Assembly: GCA_947170435.1 (NCBI GenBank)
Contig: CAMVTO010000010.1
Span: 1-64,000 of the forward strand
Length of the DNA stretch: 64,000 nt
Direction of reading: 5' to 3'
DNA from: an uncultured Clostridia bacterium
Lineage (GTDB): Bacteria; Bacillota; Clostridia; Oscillospirales; Oscillospiraceae
Positions 49,159 to 58,120 of this stretch are shown here, piece after piece. Position 1 is the stretch's first letter. The number at the start of each line of letters is the position of its first letter. Both the position numbers and the translations under genes were made by a program. The notes beneath the pieces were generated by a model. It saw nothing but the letters and a program-made list of their open reading frames with translations. It was not told the DNA's origin and searched no databases.

Positions 49159-49747
49159 AGTTGATCTCAAGGGTCTTAACATGGGCGATCCGCGCATCCG
49201 AGTGCGTACACACGCACGCCACATAGTCCGGGAAGGTGTCGAGATAGACAATGCGCTCGTCCAACATCACGCCGTCATTTTCCTCCCGGATCGAGCTGAT
49301 GCCTGTGCCGGTCCACTTGGTGCGTGCCTCCCGGCGCACCCAACGCTCAAAGAACTCCTGCTGTGACGCAGTGCCCGCGATACGCTGCATTGTCCGCTCA
49401 CTGACCGGGCGGAGCTTTTCAATGTCAACACCGATCGGTTCATTATGTAAACCGATTAGTGCCGCCTGCCGCGTGTGGCTGATGTTGAATTGCAGTTCGG
49501 GATAGTCGGCGAACTCCGGCTTTCCGTAGCGGTTGTAGCGCATTTCCGGGAGCTTTTTCCAGCCGTACAGGGAGCGTGTCGCCATGTAGAGCACGGCGTA
49601 GGCGCACAGCGGTTCTTGACGCAGCTCCGCGCGCGGCATATGCAGCAGGCGCTCGCGGCGCTCCTCCGGCATGATGCGGAGCATGGTCTCTGTCTCATCC
49701 TCCGTCAGGGGACGGTTCAGTTTTACGGCAAACAGTTGGATGTTCAT
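49157..49747 (-). CDS. 4'-phosphopantetheinyl transferase (Sfp-type)
   Basis: LQFNISHTRQAALIGLHNEPIGVDIEKLRPVSERTMQRIAGTASQQEFFERWVRREARTKWTGTGI; (V/I)GVD and W..KEA-like motifs. Confidence 0.88.
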   Translation of the reverse strand: MNIQLFAVKLNRPLTEDETETMLRIMPEERRERLLHMPRAELRQEPLCAYAVLYMATRSLYGWKKLPEMRYNRYGKPEFADYPELQFNISHTRQAALIGLHNEPIGVDIEKLRPVSERTMQRIAGTASQQEFFERWVRREARTKWTGTGISSIREENDGVMLDERIVYLDTFPDYVACVCTHSDARIAHVKTLEIN

Positions 49748-49783
49748 GCTCCGTCCCCTTTTCGTAACAATTTGCACAGGCAG

Positions 49784-49812
49784 ATTATACCGCAGCGCGC
49801 GAAGCTTGTCAA
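49784..49812 (-). promoter_or_regulatory. consensus promoter for the PPTase gene
   Basis: Minus strand TTGACA, 17-bp spacer, TATAAT. Confidence 0.7.
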
Positions 49813-49914
49813 TTTCACGGGGATTGAATTGGCCTTGTTCTTTTTTTCAGAAAAAAAGAGGAAATCAAGAAGCTTTGGCGTATATATACTATGTCGACAC
49901 CGCGAGAGGAGGCG

Positions 49915-51693
49915 ATGCGCGTGGCGTTTGACCAACGGTTTCTGGACGAGCTGACCGCGCGCAGCGACATTGTTGACGTGGTAGGCAGCTATGTGAGCTT
50001 GCAGCCGCGGGGTTCGGAATACTGGGGCTGCTGCCCGTTTCACAGTGAGCGGACGCCCTCCTTCCACGTTCGTCCCGACCAGCAGATGTATTATTGCTTC
50101 GGCTGCAAAAAGGGCGGCGGCGTGATCAACTTTGTCATGGAGATCGAAAACCTCTCCTACCCGGACGCGATTCATTTCCTCGCCAAGCGCGCGGGCATGC
50201 AGGTACCGGAGGAAACGCGGGATGACGGATCCAGCCGTCTGCGCTCGCGTCTGCTGGCCCTCAACCGGGACGCAGCGCACTTCTACTATGATCAGCTGCA
50301 CTCGCCCAAGGGCGAGGCCGTGATGGCGTATATGCAGCAGCGCAAGATCACGCAGCGCAACGCCACCAACTTTGGCCTTGGCGCGGCGAGCGCCGAGTGG
50401 GACGGTCTGATGACCGCCATGCTCCAAAAGGGCTACAGCCAGGCGGAGCTCATCACGGCCGGACTCGCCGTCAAGGGCAAAAACGGCGGCGCTTACGACA
50501 AGTTTCGCAACCGCCTCATCTTCCCCATCGTCGATATACGCGGTGATGTGCTGGGCTTTGGCGGACGCATCGTCGACAAGACCGATCCCGGTGCAAAATA
50601 TATGAATACGCCGGAGACGGTTGTTTACAGCAAGCGCCGCGTGCTCTATGGACTCAACCTCGCCCGCAAGAGCAAGCGTCAGGGGATTCTCCTTGTCGAG
50701 GGCAATATCGACGTGGTGATGCTCCATCAGGCGGGCTTTGACAACGCCTGTGCCTCCATGGGTACGGCGCTGACGCAGGAGCAGCTGCATCTGCTCTCCC
50801 GGTACACAAAGGACATTATCCTCTGCTATGACAACGACGACGCCGGCAAGATTGCCACGCAAAAGGCGTTGACGCTGCTGCGTGACACCGAATTCAATGT
50901 GCGCGTGCTGGAGTTGCCCAAGCGCCTGGTCGACGGGCAATTCGTCAAGCAGGACGCGGATGATTTCATCAAGTTCCAAGGCGCCGACGCCTTTGAAAAC
51001 CTGCTCTCCGGCAGTGAGAGCGGCATGGACTTCCGCATGGCACAGCTCCGGGATCAATTCGATCTCACCAATGACCGCGGGCGGATCGACTACGCCGCCG
51101 CCGCCGCGGAGCTGCTTGCCGACGTGCCCAACGCGGTGGAGCGCGAGGTCTACACCGTCCGCGCCGCCGAGGCCGCCGGCATCTCACCGGACGCGTTCCG
51201 GCAGGAGGTGCAGCGTTTCTCCTCCCGCAAAGCGCGCAAAGCACGACGCGAGCAGGAAAAACGCGATCTGCGGCCCACCATGGCGGCGCAGCCCAAGGAA
51301 CGCTCCATGCGCTACGACAACACAAGATCGGCGCGGGCCGAGGAAGATATCATCCGATTGCTGGTATATGATGATGCTGTTTTTGGAGATGTCTCCCCAC
51401 TGAGCGAAGAGGACTTCTCTTCGCCAATACTGGGTCGTTTGTATGCCGCTCTATGGGCGCAGCGACAAACACTTGGTAAAATAAACATAAACTCTTTGGC
51501 AGAAAACTTCACTCGCGACGAAATTAATTTTCTCGCTTCGATCACGCAAAGCGGGTTGTTTCAAGGCAATCATGACAAGATGCTGCAAGACTGCCTGAAC
51601 CAGATTCGAGAAGCCGCCAGAAAAAGAAATGTTGCAAATGGCAATGAAGATGTGCTTCTCTCAGCATACAAAAAATACACAAAAAAAGACTAA
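49915..51693 (+). CDS. dnaG: DNA primase
   Basis: DIVDVVGSYVSLQPRGSEYWGCCPFHSERTPSFHVRPDQQMYYCFGCKKGGG; Toprim LVEGNIDVVMLHQAGFDNACASMGTAL. SD GAGAGGAGG before ATG 49915 (ATG at 49891 also possible). Confidence 0.96.
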   Translation: MRVAFDQRFLDELTARSDIVDVVGSYVSLQPRGSEYWGCCPFHSERTPSFHVRPDQQMYYCFGCKKGGGVINFVMEIENLSYPDAIHFLAKRAGMQVPEETRDDGSSRLRSRLLALNRDAAHFYYDQLHSPKGEAVMAYMQQRKITQRNATNFGLGAASAEWDGLMTAMLQKGYSQAELITAGLAVKGKNGGAYDKFRNRLIFPIVDIRGDVLGFGGRIVDKTDPGAKYMNTPETVVYSKRRVLYGLNLARKSKRQGILLVEGNIDVVMLHQAGFDNACASMGTALTQEQLHLLSRYTKDIILCYDNDDAGKIATQKALTLLRDTEFNVRVLELPKRLVDGQFVKQDADDFIKFQGADAFENLLSGSESGMDFRMAQLRDQFDLTNDRGRIDYAAAAAELLADVPNAVEREVYTVRAAEAAGISPDAFRQEVQRFSSRKARKARREQEKRDLRPTMAAQPKERSMRYDNTRSARAEEDIIRLLVYDDAVFGDVSPLSEEDFSSPILGRLYAALWAQRQTLGKININSLAENFTRDEINFLASITQSGLFQGNHDKMLQDCLNQIREAARKRNVANGNEDVLLSAYKKYTKKD

Positions 51694-51721
51694 CAGAAGA
51701 TAGAGATGGAGGAACCACATA

Positions 51722-53119
51722 ATGGCAACTGAGATGGACAAGGAGTTCGACACCCAGGACCTCGAAGCGCAGGCGGACAGCATTCTGGCCGCGGCGGGCG
51801 AGGTTGAGGAGATCCCCGTCGTCATCGAAAAGAACCCGCCGAAGGGCAAAAAAAGCGGCGAGGCCGAGAAGAAGGCTCCGCCGCTGGAGGAGGCTGTCAT
51901 TGCCTCCCTGCCTGCCGCCGCGATTCTCACCGAGCACGAAAAACTGCGCGATCTGTTTGCCAAGGCAAAGCGCGCCGGTAAAATCGATGCCTCGGAGCTG
52001 ATGGAAACGCTGGATGAGTTCACGCTCAACCCGGATCAGATCGACCAGGTGTATGACTCGTTGGAGCAGCTGAGCATTGAGATCGGCAGCACCGACAGCG
52101 CCGACATTGACGACAGCGACGACGAGCCGCCGATGGAGGCGCTTGCCGAAGTCGAAGAGGAAGAGCTGATCGACCCGAACGAACTGGTGGACAGCTTTTC
52201 CATTGATGACCCGGTACGTATGTACCTCAAGGAGATCGGCAAGGTCTCCCTGCTTTCCGCCGACGAGGAAATCACCCTCGCCAGCGAGATGACCGCCGGT
52301 ATGGAGGCCGCGCAAAAGCTGGCGCAGGCCGACGCGGGCGAGATCAAGCTCACCAAGGCGGAGCGTGCCGATCTGAATGAAACAGTCGCCAAGGGCGAGG
52401 AGTCCAAGCAAAAACTGGCAGAGGCGAACCTGCGACTCGTCGTTTCCATCGCCAAGCGCTACGTCGGTCGCGGCATGTTGTTTCTTGATCTCATTCAGGA
52501 GGGCAATCTGGGTCTGATCAAAGCCGTCGAAAAATTCGACTATACCAAGGGCTACAAGTTCTCCACCTATGCAACCTGGTGGATTCGTCAGGCCATCACC
52601 CGCGCCATCGCCGATCAGGCGCGCACGATTCGTATCCCCGTGCACATGGTCGAGACCATCAACAAGGTCATCCGCGTTTCCCGCCAGCTCTTGCAGGAGC
52701 TGGGGCACGACCCTTCTCCAGAGGAAATCAGCGAGGAGATGGGCATGTCGGTGGAAAAGGTGCGTGAGATTCTGAAGATCGCGCAGGAACCGGTCTCCCT
52801 CGAAACCCCCATCGGCGAGGAAGAGGACAGCCACCTCGGTGACTTCATCCCCGACGAGGGCGCCAGCGAGCCCAGCGAAGCCGCCAGCTTTACGCTGCTG
52901 CAGGAGCAGCTGGTGGACGTGCTCTCCACGCTGACTCCGCGAGAGGAGAAGGTGCTCAAGCTGCGCTTTGGCATTGACGACGGCCGCCCCCGCACGCTGG
53001 AGGAGGTCGGCAAGGTATTTAACGTGACACGCGAGCGTATCCGCCAGATCGAAGCCAAGGCGCTGCGCAAGCTGCGCCATCCCTCCCGCTCCAAGAAGCT
53101 GAAGGATTTTCTCAACTGA
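51722..53119 (+). CDS. rpoD: RNA polymerase primary sigma factor
   Basis: [25 protein letters not shown]...[80 protein letters not shown]...[28 protein letters not shown]. Confidence 0.98.
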   Translation: MATEMDKEFDTQDLEAQADSILAAAGEVEEIPVVIEKNPPKGKKSGEAEKKAPPLEEAVIASLPAAAILTEHEKLRDLFAKAKRAGKIDASELMETLDEFTLNPDQIDQVYDSLEQLSIEIGSTDSADIDDSDDEPPMEALAEVEEEELIDPNELVDSFSIDDPVRMYLKEIGKVSLLSADEEITLASEMTAGMEAAQKLAQADAGEIKLTKAERADLNETVAKGEESKQKLAEANLRLVVSIAKRYVGRGMLFLDLIQEGNLGLIKAVEKFDYTKGYKFSTYATWWIRQAITRAIADQARTIRIPVHMVETINKVIRVSRQLLQELGHDPSPEEISEEMGMSVEKVREILKIAQEPVSLETPIGEEEDSHLGDFIPDEGASEPSEAASFTLLQEQLVDVLSTLTPREEKVLKLRFGIDDGRPRTLEEVGKVFNVTRERIRQIEAKALRKLRHPSRSKKLKDFLN

Positions 53120-53129
53120 TCCGCAAAGC

Positions 53130-53170
53130 AAACCCGGCAGAGGACTTTTTTCGTCCTCTGCCGGGTTTTG
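53130..53170 (+). terminator. terminator of dnaG-rpoD
   Basis: AAACCCGGCAGAGGACTTTTTTCGTCCTCTGCCGGGTTTT. Confidence 0.75.
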
Positions 53171-53181
53171 TATGGGATGGA

Positions 53182-53829
53182 TCAAAGTTCTTTGGCCGCT
53201 TTCTGCGTTACTGCCTCCAGCAGGCCCTGCGCCGACGCCTGAGCGTTCGCGCTGCCGTTCTGTGCGTTCTTGTCCTTGAGATCCTGGAACTTTTTGAGCG
53301 TCGCCTCGCGGGTGCGCTGCGTGAGCTCCGGTAATTCGCCGCCCCACTGCTTCTCCGCCTCGGAATACCCCTTTTCAAACGCCTCGATCATCGAGTCCAG
53401 CTTATCTGGGTCTCCGCCGGTCAGCGCCACCGCAAATTTCACCAGGCGGTCGCTGGTCTGCTCCACGCCCCAGTAGCCATCCTCCGCTGTGTCCTTTTTG
53501 GCCTGCTCGATGTCTTCTTGTGAGAACCGCCCGGTCTTGATCGCGTCAAGCACATTGGCCTGCGTGATTTGTTTGCCCAGCATCTGCTGGACGAGGTTCG
53601 ACATGCGCTCCTCCAGCTCGCTCTTGAGCTTCTCCACCGTATCCGTATCAATGGTATAGCCGGTGCGCATCGCGCTCGTGTAGTTGTGTCCGCCGTCTGC
53701 CTGGAAGGTGGCCGCGTCTGTTGAAACGACACCGGCCGTCTCCGCGGTATCCTCCTTCGTAGCCACGGCGTTTGCCGCAGTATAAGCCTTGGTCTGTGCA
53801 ACTCTCAGGTTGCTGACGTCCATTTCCAT
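53182..53829 (-). CDS. conserved hypothetical cytosolic protein
   Basis: SD AAGGAAGGAG then MEMDVSNLRVAQTKAYTAANAVATKEDTAETAG...GGDPDKLDSMIEAFEKGYSEAEKQWGGELPELTQRTREATLKKFQDLKDKNAQNG. Confidence 0.7.
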   Translation of the reverse strand: MEMDVSNLRVAQTKAYTAANAVATKEDTAETAGVVSTDAATFQADGGHNYTSAMRTGYTIDTDTVEKLKSELEERMSNLVQQMLGKQITQANVLDAIKTGRFSQEDIEQAKKDTAEDGYWGVEQTSDRLVKFAVALTGGDPDKLDSMIEAFEKGYSEAEKQWGGELPELTQRTREATLKKFQDLKDKNAQNGSANAQASAQGLLEAVTQKAAKEL

Positions 53830-53930
53830 CGCTGTCTCCTTCCTTTCCGTGCGGCGGCTGCCGCGCAATTATCCTTCATTGCATTTATAGTATCGGCAGA
53901 ACGGAGGAAGGATTAAGGGCTTTTGTGGAA

Positions 53931-55007
53931 TTATTTGTGATATTCCCGCAGGCGCTGTACCTCCTCTGCCGCAAGGGCATACACGCCGTCGAAGTCGACA
54001 CAGGGATTGTAAACCGCCTCCAGTGCGTCATGCTCCGCCTTGGCGCGACGCAGTGCCTCTGTCGCCTCCTCGCGCAAAGAGCGCTCGATACGACCCGTAA
54101 AGCGCAGTTTCGCCTTGTCAGCCCGGCTTAATTGCTCCATCGCCATGGCGTCCACGCGGATACGACGGTACGCCTCGCCCTCATAGGGCTGCCGCGCCGT
54201 CGCAGTGACCAGCGCAAATCCTGCCGCCGGAATCAGCACATGCATCGTCTCCCTCGGACGGTCAGGATTTGGGCAAAGCAGCACGTCATAGCCCGCTGCC
54301 GCCGCATACGCCGCGGCTCGCTCCATGGCCGCAGCAGCAAGGCCGTAGCTGTCCTCCAGCACGCAAAGCTTCGGGCAGAGCGTCTCCGCCGTGTCATAGC
54401 GGCACAGCTCCCCCTTGTGCGTCATGCCGCCGAGAAACGCGCGGTCGATGCGCGCGCGCCGCGCTTCTTTCCCCTTCAGTTCGCGGCGCGCAAGCCTGTC
54501 GATCCTGCTTTCCAGCCGCGCAAAATCCATTCCTTTGCGTGCAGCGGCGCGTCGCTCCGCCGCTACGGCGTCCACCGCGCGCAGGATGTGATATGCCTCC
54601 GTATACGCCGCGCGGTATGCGTCCGAGTGACCGATGATGTCCTCCCGCCGCGCCTTGGTCTCCGCCACGTCATAGAATCGCGTCAAGTCGACATAACGCT
54701 CATTTGAAACCGTGTAACTCGGCTCGAGAACATGGGGTGATGTGCCGTCCACCAAGCCCGTTTTGATGGACGGTATCAACACACCGTCCAACGAATCAGG
54801 ATCGCCCGAACAGTTTACATAAATTACATCCTCTCCGGCGTCAGACAGCTCCTTTGCCACCGCGCGCATAAAGCTGGACTTGCCGCAGCCGGGACCGCCC
54901 TTGATAATGAGCAGATCGTCCAGCCGCGCGTGCAGGAGCTGATCGTAGAGCGAATAGAACCCCTCGCCGCTGTTGGCGCCGAGGAAAATGTGAGCGGATT
55001 GTTTCAT
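53931..55007 (-). CDS. PRK06851-like P-loop ATPase of unknown function
   Basis: MKQSAHIFLGANSGEGFYSLYDQLLHARLDDLLIIKGGPGCGKSSFMRAVAKELSDAGEDVIYVNCSGDPDSLDGVLIPSIKTGLVDGTSPHVLEP. Confidence 0.8.
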   Translation of the reverse strand: MKQSAHIFLGANSGEGFYSLYDQLLHARLDDLLIIKGGPGCGKSSFMRAVAKELSDAGEDVIYVNCSGDPDSLDGVLIPSIKTGLVDGTSPHVLEPSYTVSNERYVDLTRFYDVAETKARREDIIGHSDAYRAAYTEAYHILRAVDAVAAERRAAARKGMDFARLESRIDRLARRELKGKEARRARIDRAFLGGMTHKGELCRYDTAETLCPKLCVLEDSYGLAAAAMERAAAYAAAAGYDVLLCPNPDRPRETMHVLIPAAGFALVTATARQPYEGEAYRRIRVDAMAMEQLSRADKAKLRFTGRIERSLREEATEALRRAKAEHDALEAVYNPCVDFDGVYALAAEEVQRLREYHK

Positions 55008-55088
55008 GGAAAACGCCTCCAAAGCAGAAATATCACATTCACAGGTTATGCATTTCAGCGCGTCCATGACAAAAAAGCGCCTCAAGTC

Positions 55089-55117
55089 TTGACTTATGCC
55101 CCATTTCATGGTATAAA
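55089..55117 (+). promoter_or_regulatory. promoter for the SCIFF precursor
   Basis: TTGACT, 17-bp spacer, TATAAA; SD TTTTGGAGGA at 55131-55140. Confidence 0.65.
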
Positions 55118-55147
55118 GTATCCAACATTGTTTTGGAGGACACCATC

Positions 55148-55300
55148 ATGGAAATGAAGCACATTGTGACCCTCGAGACCCGCGATCTGTGCGCGAGCGC
55201 CAAGAATGGCGGCTGCGGCGAGTGCCAGACCTCTTGCCAGAGCGCCTGCAAGACCAGCTGCGGCATCGCGAACCAGCAGTGCGAGAACGAGAATCGCTAA
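55148..55300 (+). CDS. scfA: SCIFF (six-cysteines-in-forty-five) ranthipeptide precursor
   Basis: Manual translation MEMKHIVTLETRDLCASAKNGGCGECQTSCQSACKTSCGIANQQCENENR; GCGECQTSCQSACKTSC core is diagnostic; followed by its maturase. Below the ORF-track size cutoff. Confidence 0.95.
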   Translation: MEMKHIVTLETRDLCASAKNGGCGECQTSCQSACKTSCGIANQQCENENR

Positions 55301-55317
55301 GAAAAAATCGCAAAAAA

Positions 55318-55340
55318 GCCGCCGTAAGGCGGCATTTTTG
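55318..55340 (+). terminator. hairpin terminator/attenuator between SCIFF precursor and maturase
   Basis: GCCGCC-GTAA-GGCGGC ATTTTTG. Confidence 0.6.
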
Positions 55341-55356
55341 TTGTCAAGGAGCATTT

Positions 55357-56724
55357 ATGGTACATCGCTACAAATTGAACAATTTCAACATCGTGCTGGA
55401 CGTCTGCTCCGGCTCCATCCACGCGGTAGATGAGCTGACCTACGACATGATCGGGCTCTATGAAGACGGTGACCGCGGGTCGGTCATCGCTGCCATGCGC
55501 AAGCAATATCCCGACGCACAGGAGGCGGAGCTGGGCGAGGTATACGACCAGCTCACAGCGCTCCGCGATGCGGGCAAGCTGTTCGCGCCGGATACCTTCG
55601 CGCCCATGGCAGGCAAGCTCAAGGAAAAGAGCGCGGGCGTCGTCAAGGCGTTGTGCCTGCACGTTGCCCACACCTGCAATTTAAACTGCGCCTATTGCTT
55701 CGCCAGTCAGGGCAAGTACCACGGCGAGCGCGCGGTCATGTCCCTCGATGTGGGCAAGCGCGCGCTGGACTTCCTCATCGAGCACAGCGGCACGCGGCGC
55801 AACCTCGAGGTTGACTTCTTCGGCGGAGAGCCGCTGATGAACTGGGAAGTCGTCAAGGAGCTGGTGCGCTATGCCCGCGTGCGCGAGCAGGAAGTGAGCA
55901 AGCACTTTCGCTTTACTCTCACCACCAACGGCCTGCTCATCGACGACGACGTGATCGACTTCTGCAACCGCGAGATGCATAACGTGGTGCTGAGTCTCGA
56001 CGGCCGCAAGGAGATCCACGACCGCTGGCGTGTCGACTACGCCGGCAACGGCAGTTGGGATCGCATCGTGCCGAAGTTCCAGAAGCTGGTGCAAGCCCGC
56101 GGCGGCAAGAACTATTATATGCGCGGCACGTTTACCCACAACAACCCAGACTTTTTGAAAGACATCCAAACCATGCTCGACCTCGGCTTCACCGAGCTGA
56201 GCATGGAACCCGTCGTCGCCGCGCCGGACGATCCCAACGCACTGACCGCAGACGACATTCCCGTGGTCATGGAGCAGTACGAAGAGCTTGCCAAGCTGAT
56301 GCTCCGGCGTGAGCGCGAGGGAAAGCCCTTTACATTTTACCACTACATGATCGACCTCACCGGCGGCCCGTGCATCTACAAGCGCATCTCCGGCTGCGGC
56401 TCCGGCACCGAGTATATGGCAGTCACGCCCTGGGGCGACCTCTACCCCTGCCATCAGTTTGTCGGCGAGGACGCGTTCAAGCTGGGTGATATTTGGCAAG
56501 GCGTCACCAATACTGAAGCGCAGGAGCAATTTGCCGCCTGCAACGTCTACGCCAAGCCCGAGTGCCGGGACTGCTGGGCGCGCCTCTACTGCTCCGGCGG
56601 TTGTGCCGCCAACGCGTTCCACGCCACCGGCAGCGTCACCGGCGTGTATGAAACCGGCTGCGAACTGTTCAAGAAGCGGATGGAGTGCGCCATCATGATG
56701 GCGATTGCTCGCCAGCTCGGTTGA
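55357..56724 (+). CDS. scfB: SCIFF radical SAM thioether maturase with SPASM-type C-terminus
   Basis: MVHRYKLNNFNIVLDVCSGSIHAVDELTYDMI...HVAHTCNLNCAYCFASQGKYHGE (CxxxCxxC)...VDFFGGEPLMNWEVV...C-terminal CRDCWARLYCSGGCAANAF. Confidence 0.95.
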   Translation: MVHRYKLNNFNIVLDVCSGSIHAVDELTYDMIGLYEDGDRGSVIAAMRKQYPDAQEAELGEVYDQLTALRDAGKLFAPDTFAPMAGKLKEKSAGVVKALCLHVAHTCNLNCAYCFASQGKYHGERAVMSLDVGKRALDFLIEHSGTRRNLEVDFFGGEPLMNWEVVKELVRYARVREQEVSKHFRFTLTTNGLLIDDDVIDFCNREMHNVVLSLDGRKEIHDRWRVDYAGNGSWDRIVPKFQKLVQARGGKNYYMRGTFTHNNPDFLKDIQTMLDLGFTELSMEPVVAAPDDPNALTADDIPVVMEQYEELAKLMLRREREGKPFTFYHYMIDLTGGPCIYKRISGCGSGTEYMAVTPWGDLYPCHQFVGEDAFKLGDIWQGVTNTEAQEQFAACNVYAKPECRDCWARLYCSGGCAANAFHATGSVTGVYETGCELFKKRMECAIMMAIARQLG

Positions 56725-56728
56725 CATC

Positions 56729-58072
56729 ATGAACACGCCGATCTGCGACTTTGTGCGCGAATATGCGGCGAAGCAGCCGCTGCGGCTCCACATGCCGGGT
56801 CACAAGGGCATCGGACCGCTGGGCATTGAAGCGTTGGACATTACGGAGATTCCAGGTGCGGACGTGCTGTATGCCCCGGAAGGGATTATCGCGGCGAGCG
56901 AGGCCAACGCCGCCGCACTCTTCGACAGCGCCAAAACGCTCTACTCCACGGAAGGGTCTTCCCTTTGCATCCGCGCCATGCTCCGCCTCGCGCAGCTCTG
57001 GGCAAAGGTGCAGGGGCGCAAGCCGTTTATCCTTGCAGGGCGAAACGCTCACAAAACCTTTCTCTCTGCTGCGGCGCTGCTGGATATCGACGTGGAGTGG
57101 ATCTTCTCCGAAGCATCCGGCGTCCTCTCCTGTTCCATTGATCCCGTTGAATTGGATCGCAAACTGTCAGACCTTGCTGATCCGCCTGTAGCAGTTTACA
57201 TAACTTCTCCCGACTATCTGGGCAACCGCGCTGATATTGCCGCACTGTCGGAGGTCTGCCACCGACACGGTGTATTGTTGCTGACAGACAACGCCCACGG
57301 GGCGTATCTTCATTTTATGTCAACTCCGCAACATCCTCTGGACTTGGGCGCGGATCTCTGCTGTGACAGCGCGCACAAGACGCTGGGCGTGCTGACCGGC
57401 GGCGCGTATCTGCACATTGCGAAATCCGCGCCGCAAGCGCTCTGCGACTTCGCCAATCGCGCCATGGAGCTGTTTGCCAGCACCAGTCCGTCGTATCTGA
57501 TCCTACAATCGCTGGACGCGGCGAACGCGATGCTTGGCGGTAATTATGTCGACTTGATTATGTCTACTTCAAAGCAGGTGGGCACGCTGCGCGCCGCTCT
57601 TGTTGTCGGCGGCTGGCAACTTGCAGGCGACGAACCGCTGAAGGTTACACTATGCACCAAATCCCGCGGCTACACCGGCGGTGAGGTCGCTTCTCTGTTG
57701 GAGCAGCAAAACATCTACTGCGAGTTTTCCGATCCCGACAGTGTTGTTTTTATGATAACTCCATCCGTGTCCGCTGACGCTTATACCAAGTTGCTCGCCG
57801 CCCTGCGTTCCATTCCGTGGCGCGAGGCGATCACAGTGCAGCCGCCGATCATCGGACGCCCAAAGCGCGTTCTCTCTCCCCGCGAGGCAATGCTCGCGCT
57901 GTCGGAAAAGCTGCCCGTCGAACAGTCGCTCGGGCGAGTGCTCGCCGCTCCCGGCGTCAGCTGCCCGCCCGCCGTGCCGATCCTCGTCTGCGGCGAGCAG
58001 ATCGATGAGGCGGCGATCCGCGCGTTTCAATACTACGGGATCGAGCAGGTCGACGTGACCTTTCAGCCATAA
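56729..58072 (+). CDS. Orn/Lys/Arg decarboxylase-family PLP-dependent enzyme
   Basis: MNTPICDFVREYAAKQPLRLHMPGHKGIGPLGIEALDITEIPGADVLYAPEGIIAASEANAAALFDSAKTLYSTEGSS...LCCDSAHKTLGVLTGGAYLH. Confidence 0.9.
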   Translation: MNTPICDFVREYAAKQPLRLHMPGHKGIGPLGIEALDITEIPGADVLYAPEGIIAASEANAAALFDSAKTLYSTEGSSLCIRAMLRLAQLWAKVQGRKPFILAGRNAHKTFLSAAALLDIDVEWIFSEASGVLSCSIDPVELDRKLSDLADPPVAVYITSPDYLGNRADIAALSEVCHRHGVLLLTDNAHGAYLHFMSTPQHPLDLGADLCCDSAHKTLGVLTGGAYLHIAKSAPQALCDFANRAMELFASTSPSYLILQSLDAANAMLGGNYVDLIMSTSKQVGTLRAALVVGGWQLAGDEPLKVTLCTKSRGYTGGEVASLLEQQNIYCEFSDPDSVVFMITPSVSADAYTKLLAALRSIPWREAITVQPPIIGRPKRVLSPREAMLALSEKLPVEQSLGRVLAAPGVSCPPAVPILVCGEQIDEAAIRAFQYYGIEQVDVTFQP

Positions 58073-58077
58073 TGAAA

Positions 58078-58105
58078 AAGAGGCCTGCCACGCAGGTCTC
58101 TTTTT
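58078..58105. terminator. bidirectional terminator
   Basis: AAAGAGGCCTGC-CAC-GCAGGTCTCTTTTT. Confidence 0.6.
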
Positions 58106-58120
58106 ATGTTAACTCGCTAC

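Noticed and set aside
51542-53347. 601-aa minus-strand ORF opposite rpoD
   Set aside because: Antisense shadow of the primary sigma factor gene.
55106-55354. 82-aa minus-strand ORF over the SCIFF precursor
   Set aside because: Opposite strand of a diagnostic SCIFF peptide with SD and promoter; no support for the antisense product.
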